Positions 13,688 through 24,480 of a DNA stretch of 64,000 bases are shown in pieces. Position 1 is the stretch's first letter. Every line of letters begins with the position of its first letter. A program made the position numbers and the translations under genes. The DNA comes from Epiperipatus broadwayi (taxonomy: Eukaryota > Onychophora > Udeonychophora > Euonychophora > Peripatidae), in assembly GCA_028023455.1 (NCBI GenBank), contig JAQFVV010006311.1, positions 3,623,490 to 3,687,489 on the forward strand. Direction: 5' to 3'. Under the pieces are notes generated by a model. It saw only the letters and a list, made by a program, of their open reading frames with translations. It was not told where the DNA came from and searched no databases.

Positions 13688-14706
13688 CACCTGGGTCTCG
13701 TTTTATGCGGATTATTTTAATGCAATTTTGAAGTTATGCGATTCATGTTTCTTCTTAATATTTTTCATATTTCACTATATTTATTAGATATCAAGAAATT
13801 TAAATTATTAATAATTTATTTTGGCTTGAAATACTTTTTTTTTTCTCAAAAATATACAGCTAACATGAATATAAACTGAAGCTGTATTTAGAATAAATAA
13901 CCTATTTATACTAATGAGTAAATAATAATAATAGATTTATACTTACATATAAAAATATCACAATAAATATTCAAAAATTTTAAACTTTTAAATTGTATTT
14001 TGTTAGGTATAACAGAAATAAATAATGTAGATTTTAAAAATAAATAATGAAGATTTTATTGATTTTATAAACTGAAAACATTTTTAATGATAATAATATA
14101 ATATTTTTGTTTTGATTGCGATCCTCATTTTTTTAATATAGAAACAAAATGTTAACATTTAAAATTTATTTCAGTAGTAAAAATCAGTTGTCAACAGAAA
14201 ACCATTAACACAGCACAAGACTGAAATTGGCACTAGTTATGTAAATGGGATGGAGCAGAATATGGGAAAACTTAGAGTGGCGAATGGAAAATAAAGTGGC
14301 TAACAAGTTTCTCTGGGCTATTGCTGAGAGATTCTTGACTTTGTTCAAGGAGAAGCTATATCACATCCCATCAACGAATCTGATTTCTTATCAGTTTACT
14401 AACAAACTGCATATCTTCAAAAAATATGTATGAAAAAATGTGAAATTAAATACTGTAGTTAATAAAAAAAAGTTTGTCTTGTACCAATTTTTTTCAAATA
14501 TTTGATATTTTTTATTAGTCATATTTTATTTCCTTATTTTTTTAATGTGAATTTTAAAGTAATTTTTCCTTGTTGCTTTGCTTTTATGCGAATTCTGAAA
14601 ATTACAGACCCCAAACCCCATTTTTCAAGGTAAGTCTATTTTTGTGCAATTTTTTTAATGCAGGTTTTCTGTGGAACCTATCTACCGCTTAAAACAGACC
14701 CAGGTG
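13688..14706. mobile_element. Tigger/pogo-like DNA transposon, non-autonomous, TA target duplication
   Basis: The element starts CACCTGGGTCTCGTTTTATG and ends, on the opposite strand, with CACCTGGGTCTGTTTTAAGC, giving TIRs of about 24 bp. TA flanks both ends (13686-13687 and 14707-14708), as expected for IS630-Tc1-mariner-pogo insertion. The sub-terminal TCGTTTTATGCGG and repeated ATGCGA/ATGCAA words resemble Tigger/pogo ends. At 1,019 bp it is too short for a full transposase. The only sizable frame (14245-14433, plus) contains MGWSRIWENLEWRMENK, which I cannot assign. A second fragment of the same family lies inverted at 38331-38627. Confidence 0.8.
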
Positions 14707-14708
14707 TA

Positions 14709-15404
14709 ATTTAAGTTTTATAGTTCATTGTACATATGCTTTATTTTCTCTTTATATGTGTAGATAGTTAAGATATATGAATAAGGAAATTCATAAACAT
14801 AGATAGAGAAATATGGAGATTATATGCACACTTATATTCCAAGGCCACCTTTAATAAATGTAATGATTTAGTTGTTAATGTTCATTTCCATTGTTAACAT
14901 AATTTCTAGTCACCATATACACATTATAACAATACATGATTTATTGTCAGCCTGCACTCATGTTTCTTCTATTTCCAATATACTATTTAGCAGGAATGGA
15001 TATTTTGGGTAAATGACAATCATTTCTAGTGAATAAAGTATGGTATCTAAAAAGTTAGTCTTTAATCATTCATATTCACTCTTCTATTATAAAATTTATT
15101 CTCTTCAATTTTTCTACATGAAACACAAGTTTGCATAATCAACAGCAATTTTTTTTCAATTAAGGAAGTAGTTAAATCTTTTTTTTCTTTTGTCACAAAA
15201 GGTTTTTTTTCTTCCATGACAACAGCAGTCAATGATCTCCATAAAATCACGAAATTAAAGCCACAGACATTTTTATAGTCAATATTTTCTGAATACAGAA
15301 TGTGATTTACATAAATCAAATCAATAAAAAAATTTAAATTAATCTAATTTTTTGTTTTTATAAAAGAAATATTTTACCACATCTCCAACATTACTAAATA
15401 TCTA
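14709..15404. other. Unassigned stretch
   Basis: AT-rich. One open minus-strand frame (15062-15319) has a CVSC pair but no recognisable domain, no clear start context and no neighbours, so I do not call it. Confidence 0.4.
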
Positions 15405-16735
15405 TTGGTGCTAATTTAGAGTGTGTTCTATCTCACTTTGAATTTTAAGAACCACTCAAAACCACTACTGACATAGGGTCATTTGGATGTGTCTGCAGTG
15501 GTATTAAGTAATCATTAGAATTCAAAATAGCAGAGTGCACTCTAAATTGGATCCAATCAAACCAAGCTTATAATTTCAAAATACTAAAAGCTTATAACTT
15601 CTAAAATATAAATTTTATTATAATATATGTTTATAACACCATGTTGAATAAATGTACAATTGATCAAACCAAGCTTATATTTTTGAAATAATAAAAGTTT
15701 ATAATTTCTAAAACAAAGCAGCTGAAAGAGAAATTGGCTGAAATAGAGCATGTTAATTTCACAATTAATCAGATTTTTTATCAGCAACAAACTCTGATGA
15801 TGCATGATTCCTTTGTTACATGTAGTTAAAAAATGGAGATAAGAAAAATAATGTTGTTCACAATTAATTGCCTGATATAGATATCAGATCTACACTTGAT
15901 CACATGAGGTTCTTAGATACTCTTGAAATTAATACATGGGAACAATGCTAAATTATTCTCATCTCCATCTTTTTCTTTGTAATGACATGTGAAAAAGAAG
16001 GCACACAACAGTAATCACTTTGATAAGAAAAAAATATGGTTTATTAATTTTTTATTAATTGTAAAATTAATATTTTTTTCTTTAGATAATTATTCTTTCA
16101 ACTAATGTTAAGATAAAATGAGATTTATTATTAATTCTGTAATTAATATGCTTCAGAAGTTATTTCTAGGTTTATTCAATATTTATGTTATTACAACATG
16201 TGGTTATGGTCCTATATTGTAATAAAATTCATATCAAAATTCAATTTTATGTTTATTCAACATGTGGTTATGAGCATATATTGTAATAAAATTTGGTTAA
16301 TGATGGTGCTTTGTGCTGAAGTATACAAGGAGGTGGAAGAATGTTTTTGATGATATGAAGTAGTGTCCAAAAATGCAGAAGTCATAAGTACATGGTTTAT
16401 TTAATTTTTTAATGACTTTTCCCTTTTTTAATTAATATATGTGTCCATTATTTTTTTTGTTCATATTTTGTTTTAAATATTTTAAATTTGTATTTTAGAA
16501 ATTATAAGCTTTTAATATTTGTATATTTTAGTGATGTGATTTGATCGAACATAGTTGTATGAAATTTGCACTTTAATATTTTAATTATTGATATAAATTG
16601 TGATTTTGCAACAAATAATCATATCGTGATCATGTAGATTACTCAATGTCCTTTATCACTTGGATGTGTCAGTGCAGATTTTGGGTGGTCTTTAGAATTC
16701 AAAATGGTGGAGAGTGCACTCTAAATTAGAATAGA
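15405..16735. mobile_element. TIR element (~1.3 kb) with long sub-terminal inverted repeats and an internal MITE-like palindrome
   Basis: The left end (from about 15405) reads ATCTATTGGTG then CTAATTTAGAGTG. The right end, on the opposite strand, reads ATCTATT then CTAATTTAGAGTG at about 16735. Similarity continues inward for about 60 bp (TTTGAATTYTAA, ACCACYCAAAA). A second inverted pair further in (around 15660-15715 and 16488-16550; AAGTTTATAATTTCTAAAA) shows that the arms extend about 300 bp. Within the left arm, 15417-15553 is itself a 137-bp palindrome with the same TTAGAGTG ends, like a MITE copy. A 63-bp repeat (CAACATGTGGTTATG) occurs at about 16195 and 16258. No transposase is visible. 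The target duplication is unclear. Confidence 0.6.
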
Positions 16736-16739
16736 TCTG

Positions 16740-17257
16740 TTGAACACTAATAATGTAGTTCAGTAAGAGAGAAAATTTTTAATCTTCAAATAAACAAAAA
16801 ATGTTTCAAATTCATTATGTTTTATTCGCCCTCTCTTTTAAAGTTTAACAAGCATAAATATTTGATTGAATAATATATATATGTGTGTATATATATCATT
16901 TTACACCATTAATTTTACATAGAAAAAATATTTTAAAAAATTTCTTTTTTTTTATTCTATTAAAAAATGTTTTTTTAATTTTTAATAATATTAACATTAA
17001 AGGATTTGAATGGATAAATAGATAAACATGTCTCCTGAATGAATGAAATAATAAATGTTCTGTTGTGTCTCAGAGAATCTATAGATCAAAGAACTAGTCT
17101 AAACTTGATGAGACTTTATCCTGCAATGGATTGATAATGACTAAAACATAACTATTACATATACATATTCAATATATAATAGTGATAAGCACTAACATCT
17201 TTCAAAACATACATATAATCACACACACATGTATATAGCATAAATTTATGATCAAAC
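16740..17257. other. AT-rich stretch, presumed intron if the 17.3-kb exon is real
   Basis: (TA)n-rich with no recognisable coding. It lies directly downstream (minus strand) of the candidate exon's GT donor. Confidence 0.4.
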
Positions 17258-17360
17258 CTCACACTTCCCTTCAATGCAGTACTGAAGTTGAGAAAATTCA
17301 CGATCACCACAATAAGTTCCATCGGGCTTAGGAAAGCTTGTAGTGGCTTCCCACTTTATT
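17258..17360 (-). CDS. Putative exon of an ADAM/ADAMTS-like metalloprotease, cysteine-rich region (partial)
   Basis: Minus-strand reading gives a 34-codon stretch with no stops: IKWEATTSFPKPDGTYCGDR followed by EFSQLQYCIEGKCE. The pattern D-G-T-x-C-G-x(9)-C-x(2)-G-x-C is the hallmark of the cysteine-rich region that follows the disintegrin part in ADAMTS-like reprolysins, which helps substrate recognition in secreted metalloproteases. An AG acceptor (TGATTATAG) precedes position 17360 and a GT donor follows 17258, giving a 103-nt exon that starts in phase 2 and ends on a codon boundary. The donor (GTTTGA) and the pyrimidine tract are weak. No catalytic HExxHxxGxxH exon was found in the window, so the rest of the gene would lie behind long introns or outside. 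It could be a relic exon. Confidence 0.5.
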
Positions 17361-17831
17361 CTATAATCACACCAAAATAGGCAGCTATTATCTTAAAATA
17401 TATATATATATATACTAATTTTATCATATATATATAAAATCATCTAAAAGTATACCTGACAAAACTTGAAAATAGATAAATTCAAATATAATGCTGACAT
17501 TTTTATTATTTTGTCACTGTACTATGACAAAATTCACTAATCATTATGAAGTATTATAAACAATCTCAATGTCTAAAGTGTTGTTAATTGTCTAATATAT
17601 AAAATAGTATTTTTAATAAAAAATATTCGAATTATGTTATTAATATAAAAAAAGGATTTACTATATAAACAGGCTTAATTGATGGTATTTTATGCATTTA
17701 AAAAGATAAATTATTCGATATATATAAATACTGTAGGGTGATTTATTATCATAGTATGACAATCAAATAATGAGTATTTCATGTAATATAACTAGAAATT
17801 TACATTTATTCCAAGTTTTGTTATATATATA
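17361..17831. other. AT-rich stretch with (TA)n runs
   Basis: Several (TA)n tracts (around 17398-17416, 17428-17440 and 17824-17835). No other exon-like island was found upstream of the candidate exon. Confidence 0.5.
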
Positions 17832-19017
17832 TATAATCTAATTTCCCATACCGCTCTATGACACTGTTGCTAGTGAAAAACAAATAGATATAATGTTACC
17901 AGGCTGTTTTTCAATTTTGTTGATTTATGTTTTTAATTTTTTGATTTTTTGTTGTTGTTGTTTATTGTTTTTTTTTTTTTTTTTTTTTTAACCCGTTTGA
18001 TGTATATTTCTTAAAAATAAAAAAAATGTTTTTTTTTTTTTTTTTTGGCTTTTTAAAATATTCTGCCTTTTTTTTTTTCTTTTTGTCCCATTTTTTTTTT
18101 TTTAAAGAAACTTTTTTTTTTTTTTATAACTAAGTCTTCTTTTTGATTGTTTTTGAAGAAACTTTTTTTTTTGTTTATTGAGAAACAAGGCTTTTTCGAC
18201 AGACCTCTCTAAGACCTGTTGTCATATTCCTTATGGCGTTTTGACACCTTTCCAACTCAGCTCTAATACACTTCATTGTAAGCTGATCCCAGTTTCAAGA
18301 ATCAATTAGCCATACTTCTTGTGAAAAAGCAATTTACAGGCAGCCCTCAAAGCCTGTCCCATGAGCAAATGGAACAGCTTCATCACTATTGATGCAATGG
18401 ACATTCCATTTCAGATGTTTGACAATGCCTTAATTTCATTAAACCACTACAAAGATAGTTTTTTCTGGGTGGGTAAAATATTTTTCTTTTTTTTGGGTTG
18501 AAGGAAAGCCACTGCATCTGCTTCTGTAGCAAATCAATCTCAAAACTACAACACCAAACGGTTGTCTGCCATTGAACTGTTTTGATCTCAAAAAGTCTCG
18601 GGAAGTGCGCGATTTAATCATGAACTTTGCTGAATCATGATTTACATTCCTCATTTAGTGAATTTTGACCTCTGACAATGAAAGTACAGGTGTTTGAGAA
18701 TTCATTACAATTTTTACTAACTCACATCAATTACAATACATTGAAGCCAAAAAAAATCCATTCTAATAGACTTTTCAGCATTACAACTACAGAAACCTTT
18801 CCAATAGTCAAGAGTAATGTCTATAGAGAGTGTTATAGGCTCATCACTAATAATGTTTAATATGCTAGTGATGTTGGGGTAAGGGTACACTTCAACATCT
18901 TAGTGTTTGAACAGTTTATGAGGCTGTAAAATCTATGAGTGGCCTTGTAAATAGCATATTTATGTGCTTTAGTGCAGAAACAGTGCCATTGGGTGGTGTG
19001 GATCAATAGATGATGTA
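17832..19017. mobile_element. TIR element A (~1.2 kb), T-rich left half
   Basis: Left terminal sequence CCATACCGCTCTATGACACT (from 17846) pairs with the opposite strand of the right end, CCACACCACCCAATGGCACT (ending 19001), at roughly three quarters identity. The similarity extends outward through ATAATCTA/ATCATCTA to about 17832 and 19017. Inside are several poly-T runs (about 17950-18170), then a less AT-rich right half. The sub-terminal core CCAC-Y-N-R-ATGGC-R-Y-TGTT is shared with TIR element B at 20890-22276, so the two belong to one superfamily. No clear target duplication is visible. The transposon class is unknown. Confidence 0.55.
18190..18660 (-). pseudogene. Unrecognised coding-like remnant inside TIR element A
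   Basis: The minus strand contains protein-like pieces in shifting frames: SRTSRDFLRSKQFNGRQPFG (around 18540-18610), HLKWNVHCINSDEAVPFAHG (around 18340-18415) and LTMKCIRAELERCQNAIRNM (around 18215-18290). Base composition is clearly less AT-rich than its surroundings. The frames are broken by stops and shifts, as in a dead gene. Its position inside a TIR element suggests a transposase or captured-gene relic, but I recognise no DDE motif or named family. Confidence 0.35.
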
Positions 19018-20882
19018 TTACCTATATACATATATATTGTAAGTATAGGATCCCATTCCCACACATATATATTCTTAAATTAGGAAAAAATTTCGTTTCT
19101 TTATAAATATATATCTTTGTGTGTGTATTTATTATACATATTAATATGCCATATGACAGTAGTGAGAAAGTGAATATTACAAAAAATAATATTAAATGCA
19201 TTAGTCTATTATTATTAAATAAAGCAGTTAGTTATATAGCTTATTTTTTCTTAAAAATAAAACAGCTGGATAGGATGGTTTAAAAGGTGAATAAATTTAT
19301 AGCCTCCAAAGCACACATGTATGATTGAAAACAGAAAGAGACATAGACACATTTTTAATTACACATAAATTTTAGATTTTTATTTTTATGTTATCTGAAT
19401 TATAAATTGTCAAAAAAAAGAAAAAAATGCTTTGACACAATGGAAGGAGTGATTAATTTTCTTTTTAATTACTTGATCATTAATTGTCATTAGTTTTGGA
19501 ATTTCTGTTTTATTTCTAAAAAAATGAGTTATTTTTGTGGGATGAATTTTTAATCTGGCAAAGCTAGAGGGTTGCAGAAACTATGATATATAAAAGAACT
19601 GTGGGAAACAGAGAGGGGTAGTCAATAATGGTTATTTGGTGGTTGATATTGAGTTGTCAGTTCAACATGAGTCAATAGCTATCAGAGTCAGTCATTTATT
19701 CTTAAACTTTTCCTTTCCCCTAAACTGAGGGAAAAAAGGCAAAAATGTCAAACTCTTGCTTTCAATGGCATAGAAGATGTACTAATATATGAACATTATA
19801 GCAGCTAAGTTATTCTAGAGGGATTGATCAAGATTAAGTCCTTAAAAAGAAGCTGAAAAAAAGTAAAATGGTGTTCTAAGGAAAGTACACAAACTGCTAT
19901 TTTGAAAGAAAAAAAATGGATTTAATATTTGGGTATTTTTCCAGCTGTAAGAGAAAGAGAATGCATTGTTAATGGCTATTTTGTTCCCAAAGGTCTCTAA
20001 CATCATGGGTTGATTGGATAGCTGTCTGTACACTCATATATAATTCTTTAATACCCAAAGAATGGCCATGTTTAAAGTCAATCACTTATGCTGTCTCAGA
20101 TACTTTTTTATATCCAGTGGTTTGTTCAAGAACTGTCATCTTTGAAGGGAAGGAAAAAAAGAAGGAAGAGAAAAAAGCTGATGAATAAAATCCACATATC
20201 AAGCCTCAACTAATCCATTTATAAATTTTTTAAAGTTTCTTTATATTCATCAAAAGGGACTGTAATAACCCTGAAATGGTAAAAACAAGCTAAATAAATG
20301 CAGTCCAAAGTTAAATACAAGAGAGCAGTCTGTTGTTTGAATCTTGGACATTAGTAAGAACTGAAAATGAATCAAGTAACTTTAAAATTTTACCTACATT
20401 TTGAAATTCTTAAACTGTTCTTGGACTATTTTTTTTATATATTGTAATGACAAAATGTCTTTTATTTTTGTCATTTATTGAGTTAAGAGTATGTGAGTCA
20501 TTTGTTAATATCTATTTTATAATGTTTTATTTATTTATTTATTTGCATATTTAAATTTGTTATAAGGTGTTTGTGCTCAAGATTTAAATAATATTTTTTA
20601 TTTATGTGATTTATGTATCAATGAATAATATGAAGGGAAACATTTTAACATAATATATATGTTGACATATTACATTGTGTGTGTGTGGGTAACTACTTAT
20701 ACAAACATGTCAAAAATAGGTTAGACTAAAATCTTAGTGATTAATAATTTTTAGTTTAAGGGAGCAAATTAATAGTAGAGTCAACACACACATATTGCAT
20801 GAATGGTTTTTATATTATCTTTATGACATGTATAATAAAACTAGAAAAATATTGAATAAGAATTCAATAGAATAGTTTTTTG
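19018..20882. other. Unassigned stretch
   Basis: AT-rich with moderate islands (about 19560-19760 and 19990-20350). No frame with known motifs and no TIR or tandem structure was seen. Confidence 0.45.
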
Positions 20883-20889
20883 TTTCATT

Positions 20890-22276
20890 GGTAATTATAA
20901 TGTAGTCGGACATGGCCACTTGATGGCGTTGTTGGCAGTCAAAAACAATACAATGTACGGTTTTTGGACTGCGTGATTTTTAAATTGCTGTTTTTTGTTT
21001 TTTTTTATATTAATTTATTGATTGCTATAACTTTTTTTCCTGCCTTTTTATAAAAGAGTTGTTTGATTTTGTATTTAATAAACAACAACTTTTTCATTTT
21101 TAAATCGCTGTTTTTTGACAAATTTTCAGCATTCCCCTTCTTTTGTTATTAATTGATTGATTGCTATAACTTTTTTTCCTGTCTTTTTTAAAAATAAAAT
21201 GTTTAATTTTAATTTTGTCTTTAGAAAACAACAACTTTTTGATTTATTAAACATAAATTTAAACTTTCTTGGGGGGAGGGGTGGGGGAAGGGGATCGATT
21301 CCTTGATTGCTGCTACTCAGTGATGTCTTTCGAAAACGATAAATTTTAATTTTGACACACAACTTTTAATCATATTTTTATATGTTTTTGATTTTTTTCT
21401 ACTTTGTATTAAGACATTCTTTTGATACATTTGTGCTTCACTTAATTATTGCTTTCTACATAACAAAACAAAACAAAAAAAAAACAACAAAACAACTGTG
21501 TAGTTTTCAAAGCAATAAAAGATTATTTTTTTCTTCAGCCTTGCTTTTTATTTATTAATTTGTATCAAATGGAAAGGTTTTGGGCCCACAATTTTGTCTC
21601 AACAAAAAACAAACTTCCTCAAATCAATGTAATATTGTTTACAAACAATAATCAAAAACAAAACAAAAAAATATATATCAACTGATCAAATGGCTTTTTT
21701 TTGGACAGCAGAAACAAACATACGGTCCAAATTAGTGATATTCTGTGATGTTGCAAATATGACAATACTCGGCTTCTGTTGTTGGTAACTGCAAAAAAGT
21801 TATGCATTTGGCAGCCATTTTATGAACTATCTGGTATTTCATGTGAAAATGAGATTTCACATGTGAACTCGGCCAAATTCATTTTTACGTACCCTTGGCA
21901 AGCTTTTACACCTTACACATTCTCTAAACAAGAGTGTGGCCATTTGGAAAATTACTATAAAGTCAGGTTTCTTAAATTAATTATAAATATAAAGATTGTG
22001 TAACGTATATTGTAAAAAAATTTACTAATCAAAGTGCACACACACATATATCAAACTGTACCCAAAAGATAAGTGTGTGGATTCACAGTAACTGTCCCCA
22101 AGCAAAAATAGGCCATATTATTTCTGTGTTACATCATCACCAATGGCCTTCAATGGTTAAGATAAACATAGATGTTTTCTATAGCCATAAGTCAGGCCTC
22201 ATAAATGGCATTTGTTAGGTGTTTTGGCGAGCCAGAATGCCATCAAGTGGACACGCCCAACTACATTATAATTACC
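20890..22276. mobile_element. TIR element B, 1,387 bp, with 7-bp target-site duplication
   Basis: The first 17 bases, GGTAATTATAATGTAGT, recur exactly as the reverse complement of the last 17. The match continues past TIR position 40 at about 87% (both arms contain CCACTTGATGGC). The element is flanked by TTTCATT at 20883-20889 and again at 22277-22283, a perfect 7-bp direct repeat. The left third is T-rich with a ~137-bp internal repeat (GATTGCTATAACTTTTTTTC at about 21020 and 21157). The right part has a short open frame (21779-22003, plus: QPFYELSGISCENEI) with no recognised domain. It is probably non-autonomous. A 7-8 bp duplication is found in P- and hAT-type transposons, but the termini match neither consensus that I know. 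Confidence 0.75.
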
Positions 22277-22559
22277 TTTCATTTTAAACCAGATTATTTT
22301 AAAATAGGTAATAACATACCCATATATTTAATCTTATTTGATTATACCTATAGTATTAAATATTTTACTTTTATAATGTGTTTGATTGAAATAACAATTA
22401 CAGTCAATGAGATGATTAAAAAAAATTTTTATTGAAAGAAGGAATCTTAATAAATATAATTATACAATATTTGTCTTTCGCTTTCTTATTATTAGTATTA
22501 TTGGTTTTTTTTTAATTTTATCATTTAAATATAATCATTCATTATCACTAATAAATGTT

Positions 22560-23110
22560 AAGCATTGGACCACACTTTACCATAACAAAGTTTTAAATAA
22601 TTATTGGTTTATAACAAAAAGCTAAAATTTTATGTTGTGCCAATGGGTTTTGACCATCATCATCAACAATGAATATCACTGGTTAAGTCACTGTTTGAGC
22701 ATAATAATGTTTCAGGTAAATAACTATAAATTTATAGGAATGTAAATTTTATGTTATGAGATTAGTTGTAAACATCACCATTGCTGATAAATATTAGTAA
22801 TTAAATCCCATTTTAAATATAATAATGTTTTAAGTAAATAGGGGGTTATAAAAAGCTAGATATTATATGGTGACATTTGTTAAGATCATTCATCATCACT
22901 GGAAAATAGTGATGATTAAGTTATCATTTTAAATGTAATAGTGTTTTAAGTAAATAATCATAAATTTATAAGAAGCTAAATTTTATGTTGGGGGATTAGC
23001 TATGACCATCATCATGGCTAGTGAATATTAATAATTAAATCCCAGTTTAAATATAATATTATTTTAAGTAAGTGCTTATAAGTTCATAAAAGCTAAATTA
23101 ATTGTTATGA
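22560..23110. repeat. Diverged ~118-bp tandem repeat, ~4-5 units
   Basis: The word GCTAAATTTTATGTTRKG recurs at about 22620, 22741, 22855, 22975 and 23089, spaced 114-121 bp. Each unit carries ATCATCAT-like and TTTTAAGTAAATA segments in the same order. Units are diverged (old array). A pure (CAT)n run follows at about 23138-23160. Confidence 0.8.
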
Positions 23111-24480
23111 GTTAATTGCAAAGAACTGTGGATGGAATCATCATCATCATCATCATCATTATTGATAAATACATTAAATAAATAGATTTAATGGCCATAT
23201 ATAAATAATGGTTCACACTGTGTTTGTTTCTGAGCCATTAGTAAGAACATCTATGCATGCATCAGTCAATCTATGTGCTTAAACTGAGCTGTAACACCTA
23301 TAAAAGTGTTAAGTATTGATATGGTATTGGAATCTTGTAGTTTTATTGACTAGTTAAAATATAAGGATGTCATTTTCAACTCATCCAAGTGCATGTGTAA
23401 TAAAGAATGTACCAAGTGGGTTTGAACTAGGTATACTATGAACATATATGATGGAACTTTATCTAGGTTTAGACAACCTAGTGGTGCCCAGGGGAAAACA
23501 CATGTATGTAGCTAAACTGAATAAAAGTGTTCGATTTCCTTTTTCAGCTTGATGACATTTGATATTAATTTTTTCTGATATTTTTTAGTAGTTACAAATA
23601 GCGCCAGTGTGTGCGACTATGAACTGTCATATATATGTGGAAAGAGGAAACGTGAAGAATTCTTTGTTGAAAGAATCTCTTATTGGAGATAAGCGTAATG
23701 CACTCTATTGATTTCACTATAACTTTATTCAGTTGCTATAGCTAATATTTATTTATCTAGTGACAATGGCTAGTATATTTTGTTGGTTACAATGACTTCA
23801 AACTGTAATGGACAAGCTTCAACCTCCATTCTCAAACTCTTCAGCCTTCCATACAGTGTAGTGTCACCAAGTAAAAGCCTTAGTAATCAGTGAATACAAG
23901 AAGGTTTGTACATAAAATTCTTATCTAGTGCCCACTTATCCAATATCCCCAGGCTAGTATGAAGAGTTTGTTATTGTTATTAGCAGCCTGTATAAGCATA
24001 TGAAAAGGTGATTACATAATGTTTTGATAGTTTTTCACCTTTCCTGCCCATAGGATAATGGTGACTGTGGATTTTAAAAACCAAAGATACCAAAATATAT
24101 AAAAGTTGAACTGAATTCAGATCTATATGACTATATAAGCAAATGATCCTGGATTAAAAATGTGTTTTTATATTGGATACCTAGCTTTATAGTTAGCTAA
24201 AATATAAAAGGTGGCTGTTGAAGAGTTGCATTAGATCCTAAAGTCTAGGTGCAGTACTCTCAAATTCAAAGTTCCTCAATGATGAAAGCTACAAGCTAGA
24301 AACTAGCCTGGAGATATTGTATGAGTAGGCACTATGTAGGGATTTTATGCACAAATCATCTCACATCCATTTATTACTAAGGCTTGCACTTGATGGCACT
24401 ATTGTATGAAGTGTTTTGCTACTGTTATTAACAATCCGTGTAAACATATAAAATAGTGATCATGTTATAGTTTGGAGTAT
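23111..24480. repeat. Dispersed-repeat fragments with an internal direct repeat
   Basis: About 75 bp near 23955-24030 (TTATTAGCAGCCTGTATAAG core) recurs in the same orientation near 24395-24470 (TTATTAACAATCCGTGTAAA). Separately, TAATGGACAAGCTTCAA near 23802 matches TAATGGACAGGCTTCAA near 29328, with similarity running on for about 50 bp. These mark an old dispersed repeat family of unknown type. No coding was recognised. Confidence 0.5.

Noticed and set aside
17950-18170. Poly-T tract as the poly-A tail of a minus-strand retrocopy
   Set aside because: The T runs are interrupted and lie within a TIR element whose left half is T-rich as a whole; element B shows the same composition.
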